This document shows, in pieces, positions 46,401 through 53,598 of a stretch of DNA of 64,000 bases. The stretch is from JAPOUP01 sp965221405. Lineage in GTDB: Bacteria > Pseudomonadota > Alphaproteobacteria > Rhodobacterales > Rhodobacteraceae. A program made the position numbers and the translations under genes. The DNA lies in contig CBDCSE010000002.1 of assembly GCA_965221405.1 (NCBI GenBank), positions 2,480,001 to 2,544,000 of the forward strand, in the 5' to 3' direction. The notes below the pieces were generated by a model that saw only the letters and a list, made by a program, of their open reading frames with translations, was not told the DNA's origin and searched no databases. Position 1 is the stretch's first letter. Each line of letters begins with the position of its first letter.

Positions 46401-46730
46401 AAACAAATGCCCGCCCACAAAGTCAATCGGAATCACCGGCGGCCATGCAGACATAACGACCGCTATAATCCCGCATTCCAAAACACTCCCGCCCGACAGT
46501 CACCCAGCCTCAACATGCAAATCCAGGCGAATTCGATGTACCGCATATTGTGCTGGATCGAGTCCTCTTTCCAGAAAACCAGCGTCTCCATACGCGCTAA
46601 CACAACGTTCGCCGGCACCCTGCCGATACATCACATCGCATCATTCAGATGACGCCTACCGAATTGCGGGCTCCCCGGGGATACCTTCGAACAGTTACCC
46701 CACCGGAACACGTTCCGGTGAAATTCCGGC
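46401..46730. other. Intergenic between ridA-like gene and livK promoter
   Basis: There is no credible gene. It separates the end of the BMC operon from the importer operon. No clear terminator hairpin is seen. Confidence 0.4.
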
Positions 46731-47135
46731 TCAGGATATGGATATGTCAAGCGATTCATGGATTATCGCATCGACATCGATCTCGACCATCATTCCCGGC
46801 TGCGTCAGACCCGCCTGAACACCCGTCAGCACGGGATCCACGCCGCTGAACGCCTCGCCATGGGCCCGGATGAATCCACCCGCATGATCCATGTCCGCCA
46901 AATACGCGCGCGTGCGAACGACATGGCGCATTTCGGCGCCGACCCGTCGAAGCGCGTCCTCAATGCGCGAGAGGACAAATACCGACTGGGCATAACAGTC
47001 ACCCGGTGCGTGTAGCTTGCCGGACGGCTCTATGGCGGTGGTTCCGGCGACATAGACGAAAGGTCCGACCCTTTTCGCACGGGAATAGCCGCCGATCTCC
47101 TCAAAACGTCCGCCGGAACCGAACTTACGGATCAT
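46731..47135 (-). CDS. RidA-family enamine/imine deaminase, last gene of the BMC operon
   Basis: 134 residues with the Rid pattern: FEEIGGYSRAKRVGPFVYVA, GTTAIEPSGKL, CYAQSVFVLSRIEDALRRVG, VRTRAYLADM and a C-terminal GLTQPGMMVEIDVDAII. The Arg of VVRTRAYL is at the position that binds the carboxylate in active Rid proteins, and the Glu of VEIDVDA is the usual partner. Start overlaps the dehydrogenase stop (ATGA). In the pathway it could hydrolyse imines released by the divergent amine-oxidase-like protein. Confidence 0.9.
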   Translation of the reverse strand: MIRKFGSGGRFEEIGGYSRAKRVGPFVYVAGTTAIEPSGKLHAPGDCYAQSVFVLSRIEDALRRVGAEMRHVVRTRAYLADMDHAGGFIRAHGEAFSGVDPVLTGVQAGLTQPGMMVEIDVDAIIHESLDISIS

Positions 47136-48310
47136 CGCGACAGTCGGGCGCGCACGGCTTCAGCCGCAGACAGGAGAGCCGTGCGCTCGGCTTCGGTCAA
47201 ATTCAGTATCTCAACCTCGACCAGACCATTCGGACCAAGATGTGCGGGAACACCCAGAACCACGCCCTCGATGCCGTATTCTCCCGCGAGCATGACCGAA
47301 ACGGGGACGGGCCCGGCACGGGCACCGCGGATATGGTCCAGGATTTCCACCGTCGCATGCGCCGGCGCGACGGTCGCGGATCCCGATCTTCTGAGTGCCA
47401 GAATCTGGCCACCTCCGGTCACCGTTTCCTGGACACAGGCCGCGATCTGGTCATCCGTTAGGAATTTGGACAGAGTGTGTCCCTTTATACGGGCCAGCGA
47501 GAGAATCGGTGCCATTTCATCGCCGTGGCTACCAAGCGTGATGGCGTCGACGTCGGCGGCGGCAACTCCAGCCGCCGCAGCGAGCGCGGTGCGGAAACGG
47601 CTGGAATCCAGCGTTCCGGCCATGCCGAGCACCCGCTCCCTCGGGAACCCCGTGGCCCTGAGCATTTCCACGGTCATTTCGTCGAGCGGGTTGGTCACGA
47701 CGATAACGACGGCCTGCGGCGCCTGGGTTCGGATCGCCTCCGCAGTGGCATGGATGGTTCGACGGTTGACATCACTCAGTTCAGCGCGGTCCATGCCCGG
47801 CACGCGAGCCCGGCCCGCAGTGACCACGACGACATCCGCTTCGGAGATCAATCCGAGATCCTCACCACCGAAGCAGCGCGCGCCGGTGCAGGTCATGCCA
47901 GCGGCATGGTTAAGGTCGAGTGCCGTTGCGGCGGCGATACCGCGGGCGACGTCGATGAGGACTATCTCGTCACCAATGTCGGCGTTCGCGGCGAGGTGCG
48001 CGATATTGTTCCCAACCCCGCCCGCACCGATGATCGCCAGCCTCGAGAGGCGTCGGGCCTGTGGCTGGACGGTCCTGGCAGGCGCGACCCACCTGGCCGA
48101 CCGGCGGTAAAGGATCCTCCGCATTGCCGTGGTTCCGTCGGTACGGACGGCAACCGGTCGCTCCACAGGTCCGTCAGCCAGACGCACTCCGAGCCGGACG
48201 GCGGTTTCCCGCGCCATTTCGGTGATTATGTCCCCCGGCAGGACCTCAAGGACGGTGTGGCCACGTCGCCAGCCGTCCTCAACCGACTCCGTCCCGATGA
48301 CACGGGCCAT
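47132..48310 (-). CDS. Malate/lactate dehydrogenase-family protein with N-terminal extension, BMC-associated
   Basis: 392 residues. From about 88 it is an NAD-dependent LDH/MDH: LAIIGAGGVGNNIAHLAANA, VTAGRARVPGMDRAELSDVN (substrate arginines), VTNPLDEMTVEML, GTLDSSRFRTALA, and the catalytic His in TLGSHGDEMAPILS. Residues 1-87 are not part of the fold. They contain VLPGDIITEMARETAVRLGV, which resembles short helical motifs on accessory segments of other microcompartment enzymes (inference). Probably it recycles NADH with a 2-oxo acid inside the shell. The start abuts the BMC-T stop with no gap. Confidence 0.85.
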   Translation of the reverse strand: MARVIGTESVEDGWRRGHTVLEVLPGDIITEMARETAVRLGVRLADGPVERPVAVRTDGTTAMRRILYRRSARWVAPARTVQPQARRLSRLAIIGAGGVGNNIAHLAANADIGDEIVLIDVARGIAAATALDLNHAAGMTCTGARCFGGEDLGLISEADVVVVTAGRARVPGMDRAELSDVNRRTIHATAEAIRTQAPQAVVIVVTNPLDEMTVEMLRATGFPRERVLGMAGTLDSSRFRTALAAAAGVAAADVDAITLGSHGDEMAPILSLARIKGHTLSKFLTDDQIAACVQETVTGGGQILALRRSGSATVAPAHATVEILDHIRGARAGPVPVSVMLAGEYGIEGVVLGVPAHLGPNGLVEVEILNLTEAERTALLSAAEAVRARLSR

Positions 48311-48934
48311 CTATGCGTCCCGGCCTTCCATGGCTTCGATCGCGGCTGAAGCGGCCACAACCGCCGCCTTCACCGAATCCTCCGAACCGGAAATGAACAG
48401 CCGCCCGAACCTGCCCACGGCCCGGACCTCCACGATGTCGATCTCGGCAGCTTTCTCGGCCTCGTTCGCCGCGACCGAGACATAGGCGGCCGGCGCGCAC
48501 TCGATGATGCCAAGGGTCCGGCCCGGCACCACCAGCGTTCCCTTCCGCCACTTGTTGAGAAGCTGGGCCTGATAGGGTTCAACCGAGGTAATGATCTGGG
48601 TCGATGCGATCCTGGGCTTCATGCGGTCGGACATCACCGCGCCAAGCTCGCCGAGAATCGCGTTTCTGGCCTGGACCACCTCATCATTCGAGGGCGACCG
48701 AAGAATGAAGAATCCGAACTCCCGCTCGACCATCTGTGTCGTGGCTTCGACCGATGACGCCTTCAATGCCCGGTCGATCAACTGAAATACGCAGTTTCCG
48801 GGAGCCAGTTCACCGACAAGAACCGTGTCTCCGGAAAGGGGAATCGAACCCTGGACGGTCGCGCCATTATAGGCGGCGAATTTTGGCTGCAGGTTATCGA
48901 TCTGCATCAGTGCCCTGATCGTGATATCTCTCAT
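48311..48934 (-). CDS. BMC-T trimeric microcompartment shell protein (tandem BMC domains)
   Basis: The 207-residue protein has two BMC domains. The first runs from MRDITIRALMQIDNLQPKFA to about residue 95, and the second from SDRMKPRIASTQIITSVEPY to the end (CAPAAYVSVAANEAEKAAEI; AVGRFGRLFISGSEDSVKAA). VGELAPGNCVFQLIDRALKA is the conserved helix of the first. Such trimers form pseudo-hexagonal tiles, often with large gated pores for cofactors or bulky substrates. Start overlaps the aldehyde dehydrogenase stop (ATGA). Confidence 0.95.
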   Translation of the reverse strand: MRDITIRALMQIDNLQPKFAAYNGATVQGSIPLSGDTVLVGELAPGNCVFQLIDRALKASSVEATTQMVEREFGFFILRSPSNDEVVQARNAILGELGAVMSDRMKPRIASTQIITSVEPYQAQLLNKWRKGTLVVPGRTLGIIECAPAAYVSVAANEAEKAAEIDIVEVRAVGRFGRLFISGSEDSVKAAVVAASAAIEAMEGRDA

Positions 48935-50310
48935 GCGCCGAACTCCTCGTGAATGTCACGCCAGGGACGGTTCGCCCAGGCGACACGCTTGATGTTGATC
49001 AGGTGAAGCGCGGTGACGTTGTCCGACGTGATCGAACCGGACCAGGTGCCGGTGCCAAGCATGAAGCTTGGCTCCAGGTCGGTCGCGTATCCCGCACCGC
49101 CGTGAATCGCGGGAACATTGACGAGTACGCGCCCTGTTGGGACGGTCGCGTAACGGGCGACGACCTCGGGAGCGTGGCTGTGGATCACGGCGCTATGGCC
49201 CCAGCCCCCGAACCTCGCCACCGCATGCGAGAGTTCAATCGCGTGGTCACTGTCGTTGGCCTCGTAGAAGGCGAGGACGGGATTGAGTTTCTCGGCGGAC
49301 AGTGGACGCTGCCATCCGATCTCGGTCTCCTCGCTGACAATGCATTTCGTACGCGGCGGCATGGAAAACCCCGCCAGTTCCGCGAGCCGCCCCGGAGACT
49401 GACCAACACGATCCGGATTCATGCGCCGCCCTTCCAGAAAAATCGCGCTGGCCAGCCGGTCGGCTTCGGCGGGCGTGCAGAAATAACAGCCGGCAAGCTT
49501 GAGTTCCTGCCTGAGGTCGCGCACGATTTCGGGGTCCGCGATGACGGACTGTTCGGAAACGCAGGCAGTGCCGTTATCAAAGCTCTTCGATGCCACGATC
49601 TGCTCGGCCACCTCCCGGAGATCCTTCGCCATGGACCTGTGCACGTAGCATGGAACGTTGCCCGCACCGACCGCCAGTGTGGGTTTTCCGGAGGAATAGG
49701 CTGCGCGAACCATGCCGGGACCGCCGGTCGCCATGATCACCGATGTCCGCCGGTGACGCATCAACTCCGCGGTACCCTGGACCGTCACCTGGTCGAGACA
49801 TTGGATCAAGCCTTTCGGAGCGCCCGCCCTCTCGGCCGCACCTGACATGATCCGGACGACTTCATTGCCACAGCGCACCGCACGTGGATGCGGAGCGCAT
49901 ACGATGGCGTTGCCGGACTTTACGGCGCTCAGAACCTTGAATATCACCGTGGACGTGGGATTGGTCACCGGTATCAGCGCCGCGACGAGTCCCATGGGCT
50001 CGCCGAATGCGGCGATCTTTGTAGCGTCATCACGCCATAGCATTCCCAGCGTTGTCACGCCCCGCAACCATTCCACCGTGCGGCGGGCATTCATCAGGTC
50101 CTTGACGCGTTTGTGCTCGGGGTCTCCGTATCCGGTTTCCTCATGCGCTAGCTGGCCCAGACGTTTCGTCTCGGGCTCGATCGCCACCGCCATGGCCTCG
50201 ACGATGGCATCGACATGGCCGGGGTCGGTGCCCAGAAACCGTCTGTACGCCTCGTAAGCGGTTTCCGCGCAGCGGCGGGCCGACGCGATTGATCTGAGAT
50301 CCGCGTCCAT
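48931..50310 (-). CDS. CoA-acylating-type aldehyde dehydrogenase of the microcompartment (PduP/EutE-like)
   Basis: Start ATG at 50310 overlaps the upstream TGA by one base and gives 459 residues. The EutE/PduP style is clear: HEETGYGDPEHKRVKDLMNA, FGEPMGLVAALIPVTNPTST, ATGGPGMVRAAYSSGKPTLA, catalytic Cys250 in NGTACVSEQS, and RVLVNVPAIHGGAGY. It lacks the Glu of hydrolytic ALDHs, which fits transfer of the acyl group to CoA. In BMCs this enzyme removes the toxic aldehyde. The N-terminal helix may serve encapsulation (inference). Confidence 0.92.
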   Translation of the reverse strand: MDADLRSIASARRCAETAYEAYRRFLGTDPGHVDAIVEAMAVAIEPETKRLGQLAHEETGYGDPEHKRVKDLMNARRTVEWLRGVTTLGMLWRDDATKIAAFGEPMGLVAALIPVTNPTSTVIFKVLSAVKSGNAIVCAPHPRAVRCGNEVVRIMSGAAERAGAPKGLIQCLDQVTVQGTAELMRHRRTSVIMATGGPGMVRAAYSSGKPTLAVGAGNVPCYVHRSMAKDLREVAEQIVASKSFDNGTACVSEQSVIADPEIVRDLRQELKLAGCYFCTPAEADRLASAIFLEGRRMNPDRVGQSPGRLAELAGFSMPPRTKCIVSEETEIGWQRPLSAEKLNPVLAFYEANDSDHAIELSHAVARFGGWGHSAVIHSHAPEVVARYATVPTGRVLVNVPAIHGGAGYATDLEPSFMLGTGTWSGSITSDNVTALHLINIKRVAWANRPWRDIHEEFGA

Positions 50311-51497
50311 CAACGGCCTCCCGTGGCGATCCGGTCCATTGCTCTGCGGGCGTCATCGACATCATCGACGTCGATTCCGATGGTATCCAGTCGACGCCCT
50401 GCCGCGGCGACGTCCGCACCGAGAACCGCGGACGCAAGTGTGACCATGGAGCGGGTTACGGGAACATCAACCGCAGCGAGTCCCGCAGCGGATTCCAGCG
50501 GAACCAGCGAACCGATCACACCGTCGCGCAGAAGCCGCTTCGCGCTGTCCCGGTCGGGAACCGGCCGCGCACCCGCGCCCCGTCCCGTCCCGGCATGGCA
50601 GTTGATCCAGGTGTCGATGTCGGGGAGATCCCGAATGCCGTACGCACGCGCTACGGCACGACGCTCCTCGGCCAGAAGTTCCATGACACGCCTTTGTTCC
50701 AGTCCGATCAAAGTGGCGAAGGGCCGGTTTTCCGGCAGGGGCGTGCCGCCCATCGGTACAGCGATCGCACCCGACGCGAGAGCCGGGCCGCCCATCAGGA
50801 GGGCGGAGAACTCCACCAGCGCGGAGCCGTCAGCGAAACCCGAAGCCACGACGCTGTCCTTCGAGACCGAGGGCATGAACCTGCGCAACCCGGCAAGTAC
50901 CCGCTCACGTCCGCTCGGAAGCGTGGCCGCAACCGGCGGTCCGGCTTCCGTCAGATTCAGGACGGCGCCCTCCGCGCGGATCCAGTATGGAAGCCCCTGC
51001 GCCTCAACGATCGTGATGTCAGCCGTCGAGCCGCCGATCCGGAGGAGCCAGGCGGTTTCCAGAGCCCCGAGCGAGCGTCCCGGCGCAACGACCAGAATCT
51101 GCCCGTCGGTCAGATGGTCGGCCAACACCATTGCGTAGGTACGCTGTTTGTGCACCGGCCCCGTCAGAAATATGACTTCGGCATCCCTGACCGCGGTATC
51201 GAGTTCCGCCGTGGTCCGCACCGACGGTGCGCCGTCGCGGTCAATCTGGTAGGTGCCGACCGGTCCGGCGCCCCGAAGTGATATTCCCGACGAGGCGCGC
51301 ATCGCCGCCAGTTCCACCCCATAAGCGGAGAACAGCACGACATCCGCGCCCTCTGAGAGGCAGAGCGCCGCGATCAGCCGGGCGTCCTCGCCACCCCCCA
51401 GCAACGCGATGCGGGAATACTCGGGCGCCTCGGGTTGCGAGGCGGAGGCCCGTGGACGGGCGGCCATTTCGGCGAATTCGGAGAAATCGCTGCTCAT
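50310..51497 (-). CDS. NAD(P)-dependent oxidoreductase, octopine/opine-dehydrogenase-like, in BMC operon
   Basis: 395 residues. A Rossmann motif at about residues 30-50 (YSRIALLGGGEDARLIAALC; VVLFSAYGVELAAM) precedes a dehydrogenase core with IFLTGPVHKQRTYAMVLADH, VVAPGRSLGALETAWLL and NLTEAGPPVAATLPSGRERV, followed by a helical C-terminal domain. The overall plan is that of the NAD/NADP octopine/nopaline dehydrogenase group, but the substrate is unknown. The first 28 residues (MSSDFSEFAEMAARPR and following) are an amphipathic helix plus linker, a candidate encapsulation peptide. It would form or split a secondary amine. Confidence 0.68.
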   Translation of the reverse strand: MSSDFSEFAEMAARPRASASQPEAPEYSRIALLGGGEDARLIAALCLSEGADVVLFSAYGVELAAMRASSGISLRGAGPVGTYQIDRDGAPSVRTTAELDTAVRDAEVIFLTGPVHKQRTYAMVLADHLTDGQILVVAPGRSLGALETAWLLRIGGSTADITIVEAQGLPYWIRAEGAVLNLTEAGPPVAATLPSGRERVLAGLRRFMPSVSKDSVVASGFADGSALVEFSALLMGGPALASGAIAVPMGGTPLPENRPFATLIGLEQRRVMELLAEERRAVARAYGIRDLPDIDTWINCHAGTGRGAGARPVPDRDSAKRLLRDGVIGSLVPLESAAGLAAVDVPVTRSMVTLASAVLGADVAAAGRRLDTIGIDVDDVDDARRAMDRIATGGR

Positions 51498-51570
51498 TCT
51501 CGATACTCATCCACGGCACCCGGTTCGCGGCCGGTACCTTCCGGAAATTGCCGCACCGACACTTCCGGCG

Positions 51571-51867
51571 CTAACCTATCAGACCCTCAAGGATCGCCTC
51601 GAGTTCGTCGTGCGGCCTCGCGATGACATGGACCGCAACCACCTCACCGACCCTGTTCGCCGCCGTCGCACCCGCGTCGGTCGCCGCCTTCACGGCTCCG
51701 ACCTCGCCTCGTACCAGCGTCGAGACCAGACCGCCGCCGGACCTTGTCTGGCAGACGATGCTCACCGAAGCGGCCTTGACCATCGCGTCAGCCGCCTCGA
51801 TCGAGGCCACAAGACCCCGGGTTTCTATCATGCCAAGCGCCGCCTGGCCCGCTGTCGGTTTCGCCAT
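51571..51867 (-). CDS. BMC-H hexameric microcompartment shell protein (PduA/EutM-like)
   Basis: The ATG at 51867 (MAKPTAGQAALGMIETRGLV) follows AAGGAG by seven bases and gives 98 residues. The fold is shown by ALGMIETRGLVASIEAADAM, LVRGEVGAVKAATDAG and VVAVHVIARPHDEL. The pore loop reads TRSGGG where PduA has KIGSG, so the central pore is probably lined by small residues with a flanking Arg. It is the only BMC-H gene here, so facets are built from one hexamer plus the trimer. Confidence 0.96.
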   Translation of the reverse strand: MAKPTAGQAALGMIETRGLVASIEAADAMVKAASVSIVCQTRSGGGLVSTLVRGEVGAVKAATDAGATAANRVGEVVAVHVIARPHDELEAILEGLIG

Positions 51868-51944
51868 CACCAATCTCCTTAATGGGTTTCATTCTCTTCG
51901 TGCGGCCGGGGTCACGCGCCGTGTCCGGCACCCCTTGCCATGTT

Positions 51945-52217
51945 TCACGTCATGCTGACGTCGACGCGGTCAACCACCGCCACGGCGGCGGCGTCAGTCG
52001 GCGCGCCCGACATACCCTGCGGCATCCTCGCGGCGGTGCCGAAGGTGATCAGGACGGTATCGCCCACACCAGCCCCACAGGTGTCGGCGGCGACCAGCGA
52101 TGACTCCAGTACATTGCCGTCACTGTCGATGATATCCGTGACAAGCAGCGTCAGCCCGACAAGCCGGGCGTCTTTCGCCGTGGCGGTCACCGTTCCTTTG
52201 ACACGTCCGATTCTCAT
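51945..52217 (-). CDS. BMC-P pentameric vertex protein (EutN/CcmL family)
   Basis: Start ATG at 52217 overlaps the stop of the ligase gene by one base. 90 residues: MRIGRVKGTVTATAKDARLV opens the barrel, AADTCGAGVGDTVLITFGTA is the EutN/CcmL signature, and AVAVVDRVDVSM closes it. Pentamers cap the vertices, so with BMC-H and BMC-T a complete closed shell can be made from this operon alone. Confidence 0.95.
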   Translation of the reverse strand: MRIGRVKGTVTATAKDARLVGLTLLVTDIIDSDGNVLESSLVAADTCGAGVGDTVLITFGTAARMPQGMSGAPTDAAAVAVVDRVDVSMT

Positions 52218-53512
52218 CAGAAATTCGCGAGATAGCGCCGCGTCTCGACGGGCGTGACCTGGTTGGCCACAAACCCGATCTCGCGCTCGGCCTGCTGAAG
52301 GTAGATTTCGTGGCATTCAGCACCCATGACGTCCTTCAGCCAATCCGACCCGCGCGCGAGAACGACCGCCGCGGGAGCGTCGGTGGGAATCGGCTCGGCG
52401 TCCTTCGCCTCGTAACCGTTGCCTGCGGTTCTGGCGGAAGGTTCGATGCCACGCTCGATTCCGTCCAGCCCGGCCGCGATTTCGGCCGCGAGCAGATAAT
52501 AGGGATTGGCGTCGGCACCGGCATCGCGCTTCTCGACACGCGTCGCGCCCGGCGACCCTTCCATCACCCGCAACCCCACCGTACGGTTGTCTCCTCCCCA
52601 TGTGTTGTTGATCGGACAGAAAGAGTACGGCTGCCTTCGCCGGAAACCATTGGGCGTCGGCGATCCGCAGATCGCCATTTCCGCCATGCGTCGCTGAAGT
52701 CCACCGACGAAGGCCCGCCCCAGATCACTGAGTTTTCCGCCATTACAGAAGACGTTCGCGCCGTCTTTCCATAGCGAGTAATGGGTGTGGAATCCGTTTC
52801 CGGACTCTTCAAGGAACGGCTTGGCCATAAAGGTGGCGCGGTACCCGTGCGCGGCGGCGAGCTGACGCACGAAACTCCGGAACATGACCACCCGGTCAGC
52901 GGCCTTCAGCGCCTCGTCATAGCGGATGTTAACCTCGACCTGACCGGCTGCGTATTCCGGATTCGACTGCTCGATCGGGACGCCGCATTCATTGATCTGA
53001 CGACGGATCGGGCCGAGCACATGCTCAAGCTCGGCCGCGCGGTCCAGGCCGTAGACTCCGATGCCGCTGTCCCTGGGTAGACCGGTCTCCGGATCGAGCA
53101 GGTAGAATTCGAGTTCGGTGCCGACATTCACGGTGTAGCCCATATCGGCGGCGCGTCTGACCTGGCGGACCAGCGAGGCCCTGGGATCGATCGGAACGGG
53201 TGCGTGGTCCGCTCCCTCGGCCCGTCCGAAACAGACCGCAACCCCCGGCTCCCACGGCATCCCGATCGGTGAACTGTCGGGAAAGACATGCATGTCCGGG
53301 TAGCCATTCCCGAAATTGGCATAGGGTGTATCCCAGACGTCACATGTCATATCGATGGCGAAGGTGGCGACCGACATGGCATTACCGCTATCGCATATCC
53401 TGGCCCAATTGCTCGCCGGAACACGTTTTCCGCGCATGATTCCATTCGCGTCGCCAATTCCCATGGCCACCGTGTGAATACCTTCTGGCAGTTCATGATA
53501 CTGATTCGGCAC
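52217..53512 (-). CDS. Glutamine-synthetase-family (gamma-glutamyl) ligase, first gene of the BMC operon
   Basis: I choose GTG at 53512 (VPNQYHELPEGIHTVAMGIG) behind GGGAGAG, which gives 431 residues. Active-site landmarks are GTELEFYLLD (metal Glu), QVEVNIRYDEALKAADRVVM, GNGFHTHYSLWKDG (nucleotide His), and the arginine-containing end VEKRDAGADANPYYLLAAEI. Relatives such as PuuA glutamylate amines, which protects them before oxidation. The operator at 53555 lies 43 bp upstream, facing the divergent flavoprotein gene. Confidence 0.9.
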   Translation of the reverse strand: MPNQYHELPEGIHTVAMGIGDANGIMRGKRVPASNWARICDSGNAMSVATFAIDMTCDVWDTPYANFGNGYPDMHVFPDSSPIGMPWEPGVAVCFGRAEGADHAPVPIDPRASLVRQVRRAADMGYTVNVGTELEFYLLDPETGLPRDSGIGVYGLDRAAELEHVLGPIRRQINECGVPIEQSNPEYAAGQVEVNIRYDEALKAADRVVMFRSFVRQLAAAHGYRATFMAKPFLEESGNGFHTHYSLWKDGANVFCNGGKLSDLGRAFVGGLQRRMAEMAICGSPTPNGFRRRQPYSFCPINNTWGGDNRTVGLRVMEGSPGATRVEKRDAGADANPYYLLAAEIAAGLDGIERGIEPSARTAGNGYEAKDAEPIPTDAPAAVVLARGSDWLKDVMGAECHEIYLQQAEREIGFVANQVTPVETRRYLANF

Positions 53513-53554
53513 GTTTCTCTCCCTAGGCCGCAGCGCTTGCCATGCGACTGTATC

Positions 53555-53570
53555 CTGTATACAGTATACA
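53555..53570. promoter_or_regulatory. Operator-like sequence O2 between ligase and flavoprotein genes
   Basis: CTGTATACAGTATACA is the exact reverse complement of O1 (46385-46400). A further half-site CTGTAT (53548-53553) lies just outside it. It is midway in an 86-bp divergent promoter, so one bound repressor could control both transcripts. Confidence 0.78.
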
Positions 53571-53598
53571 AAGAAACAGCTCATGGCAAGAGGGTTTC

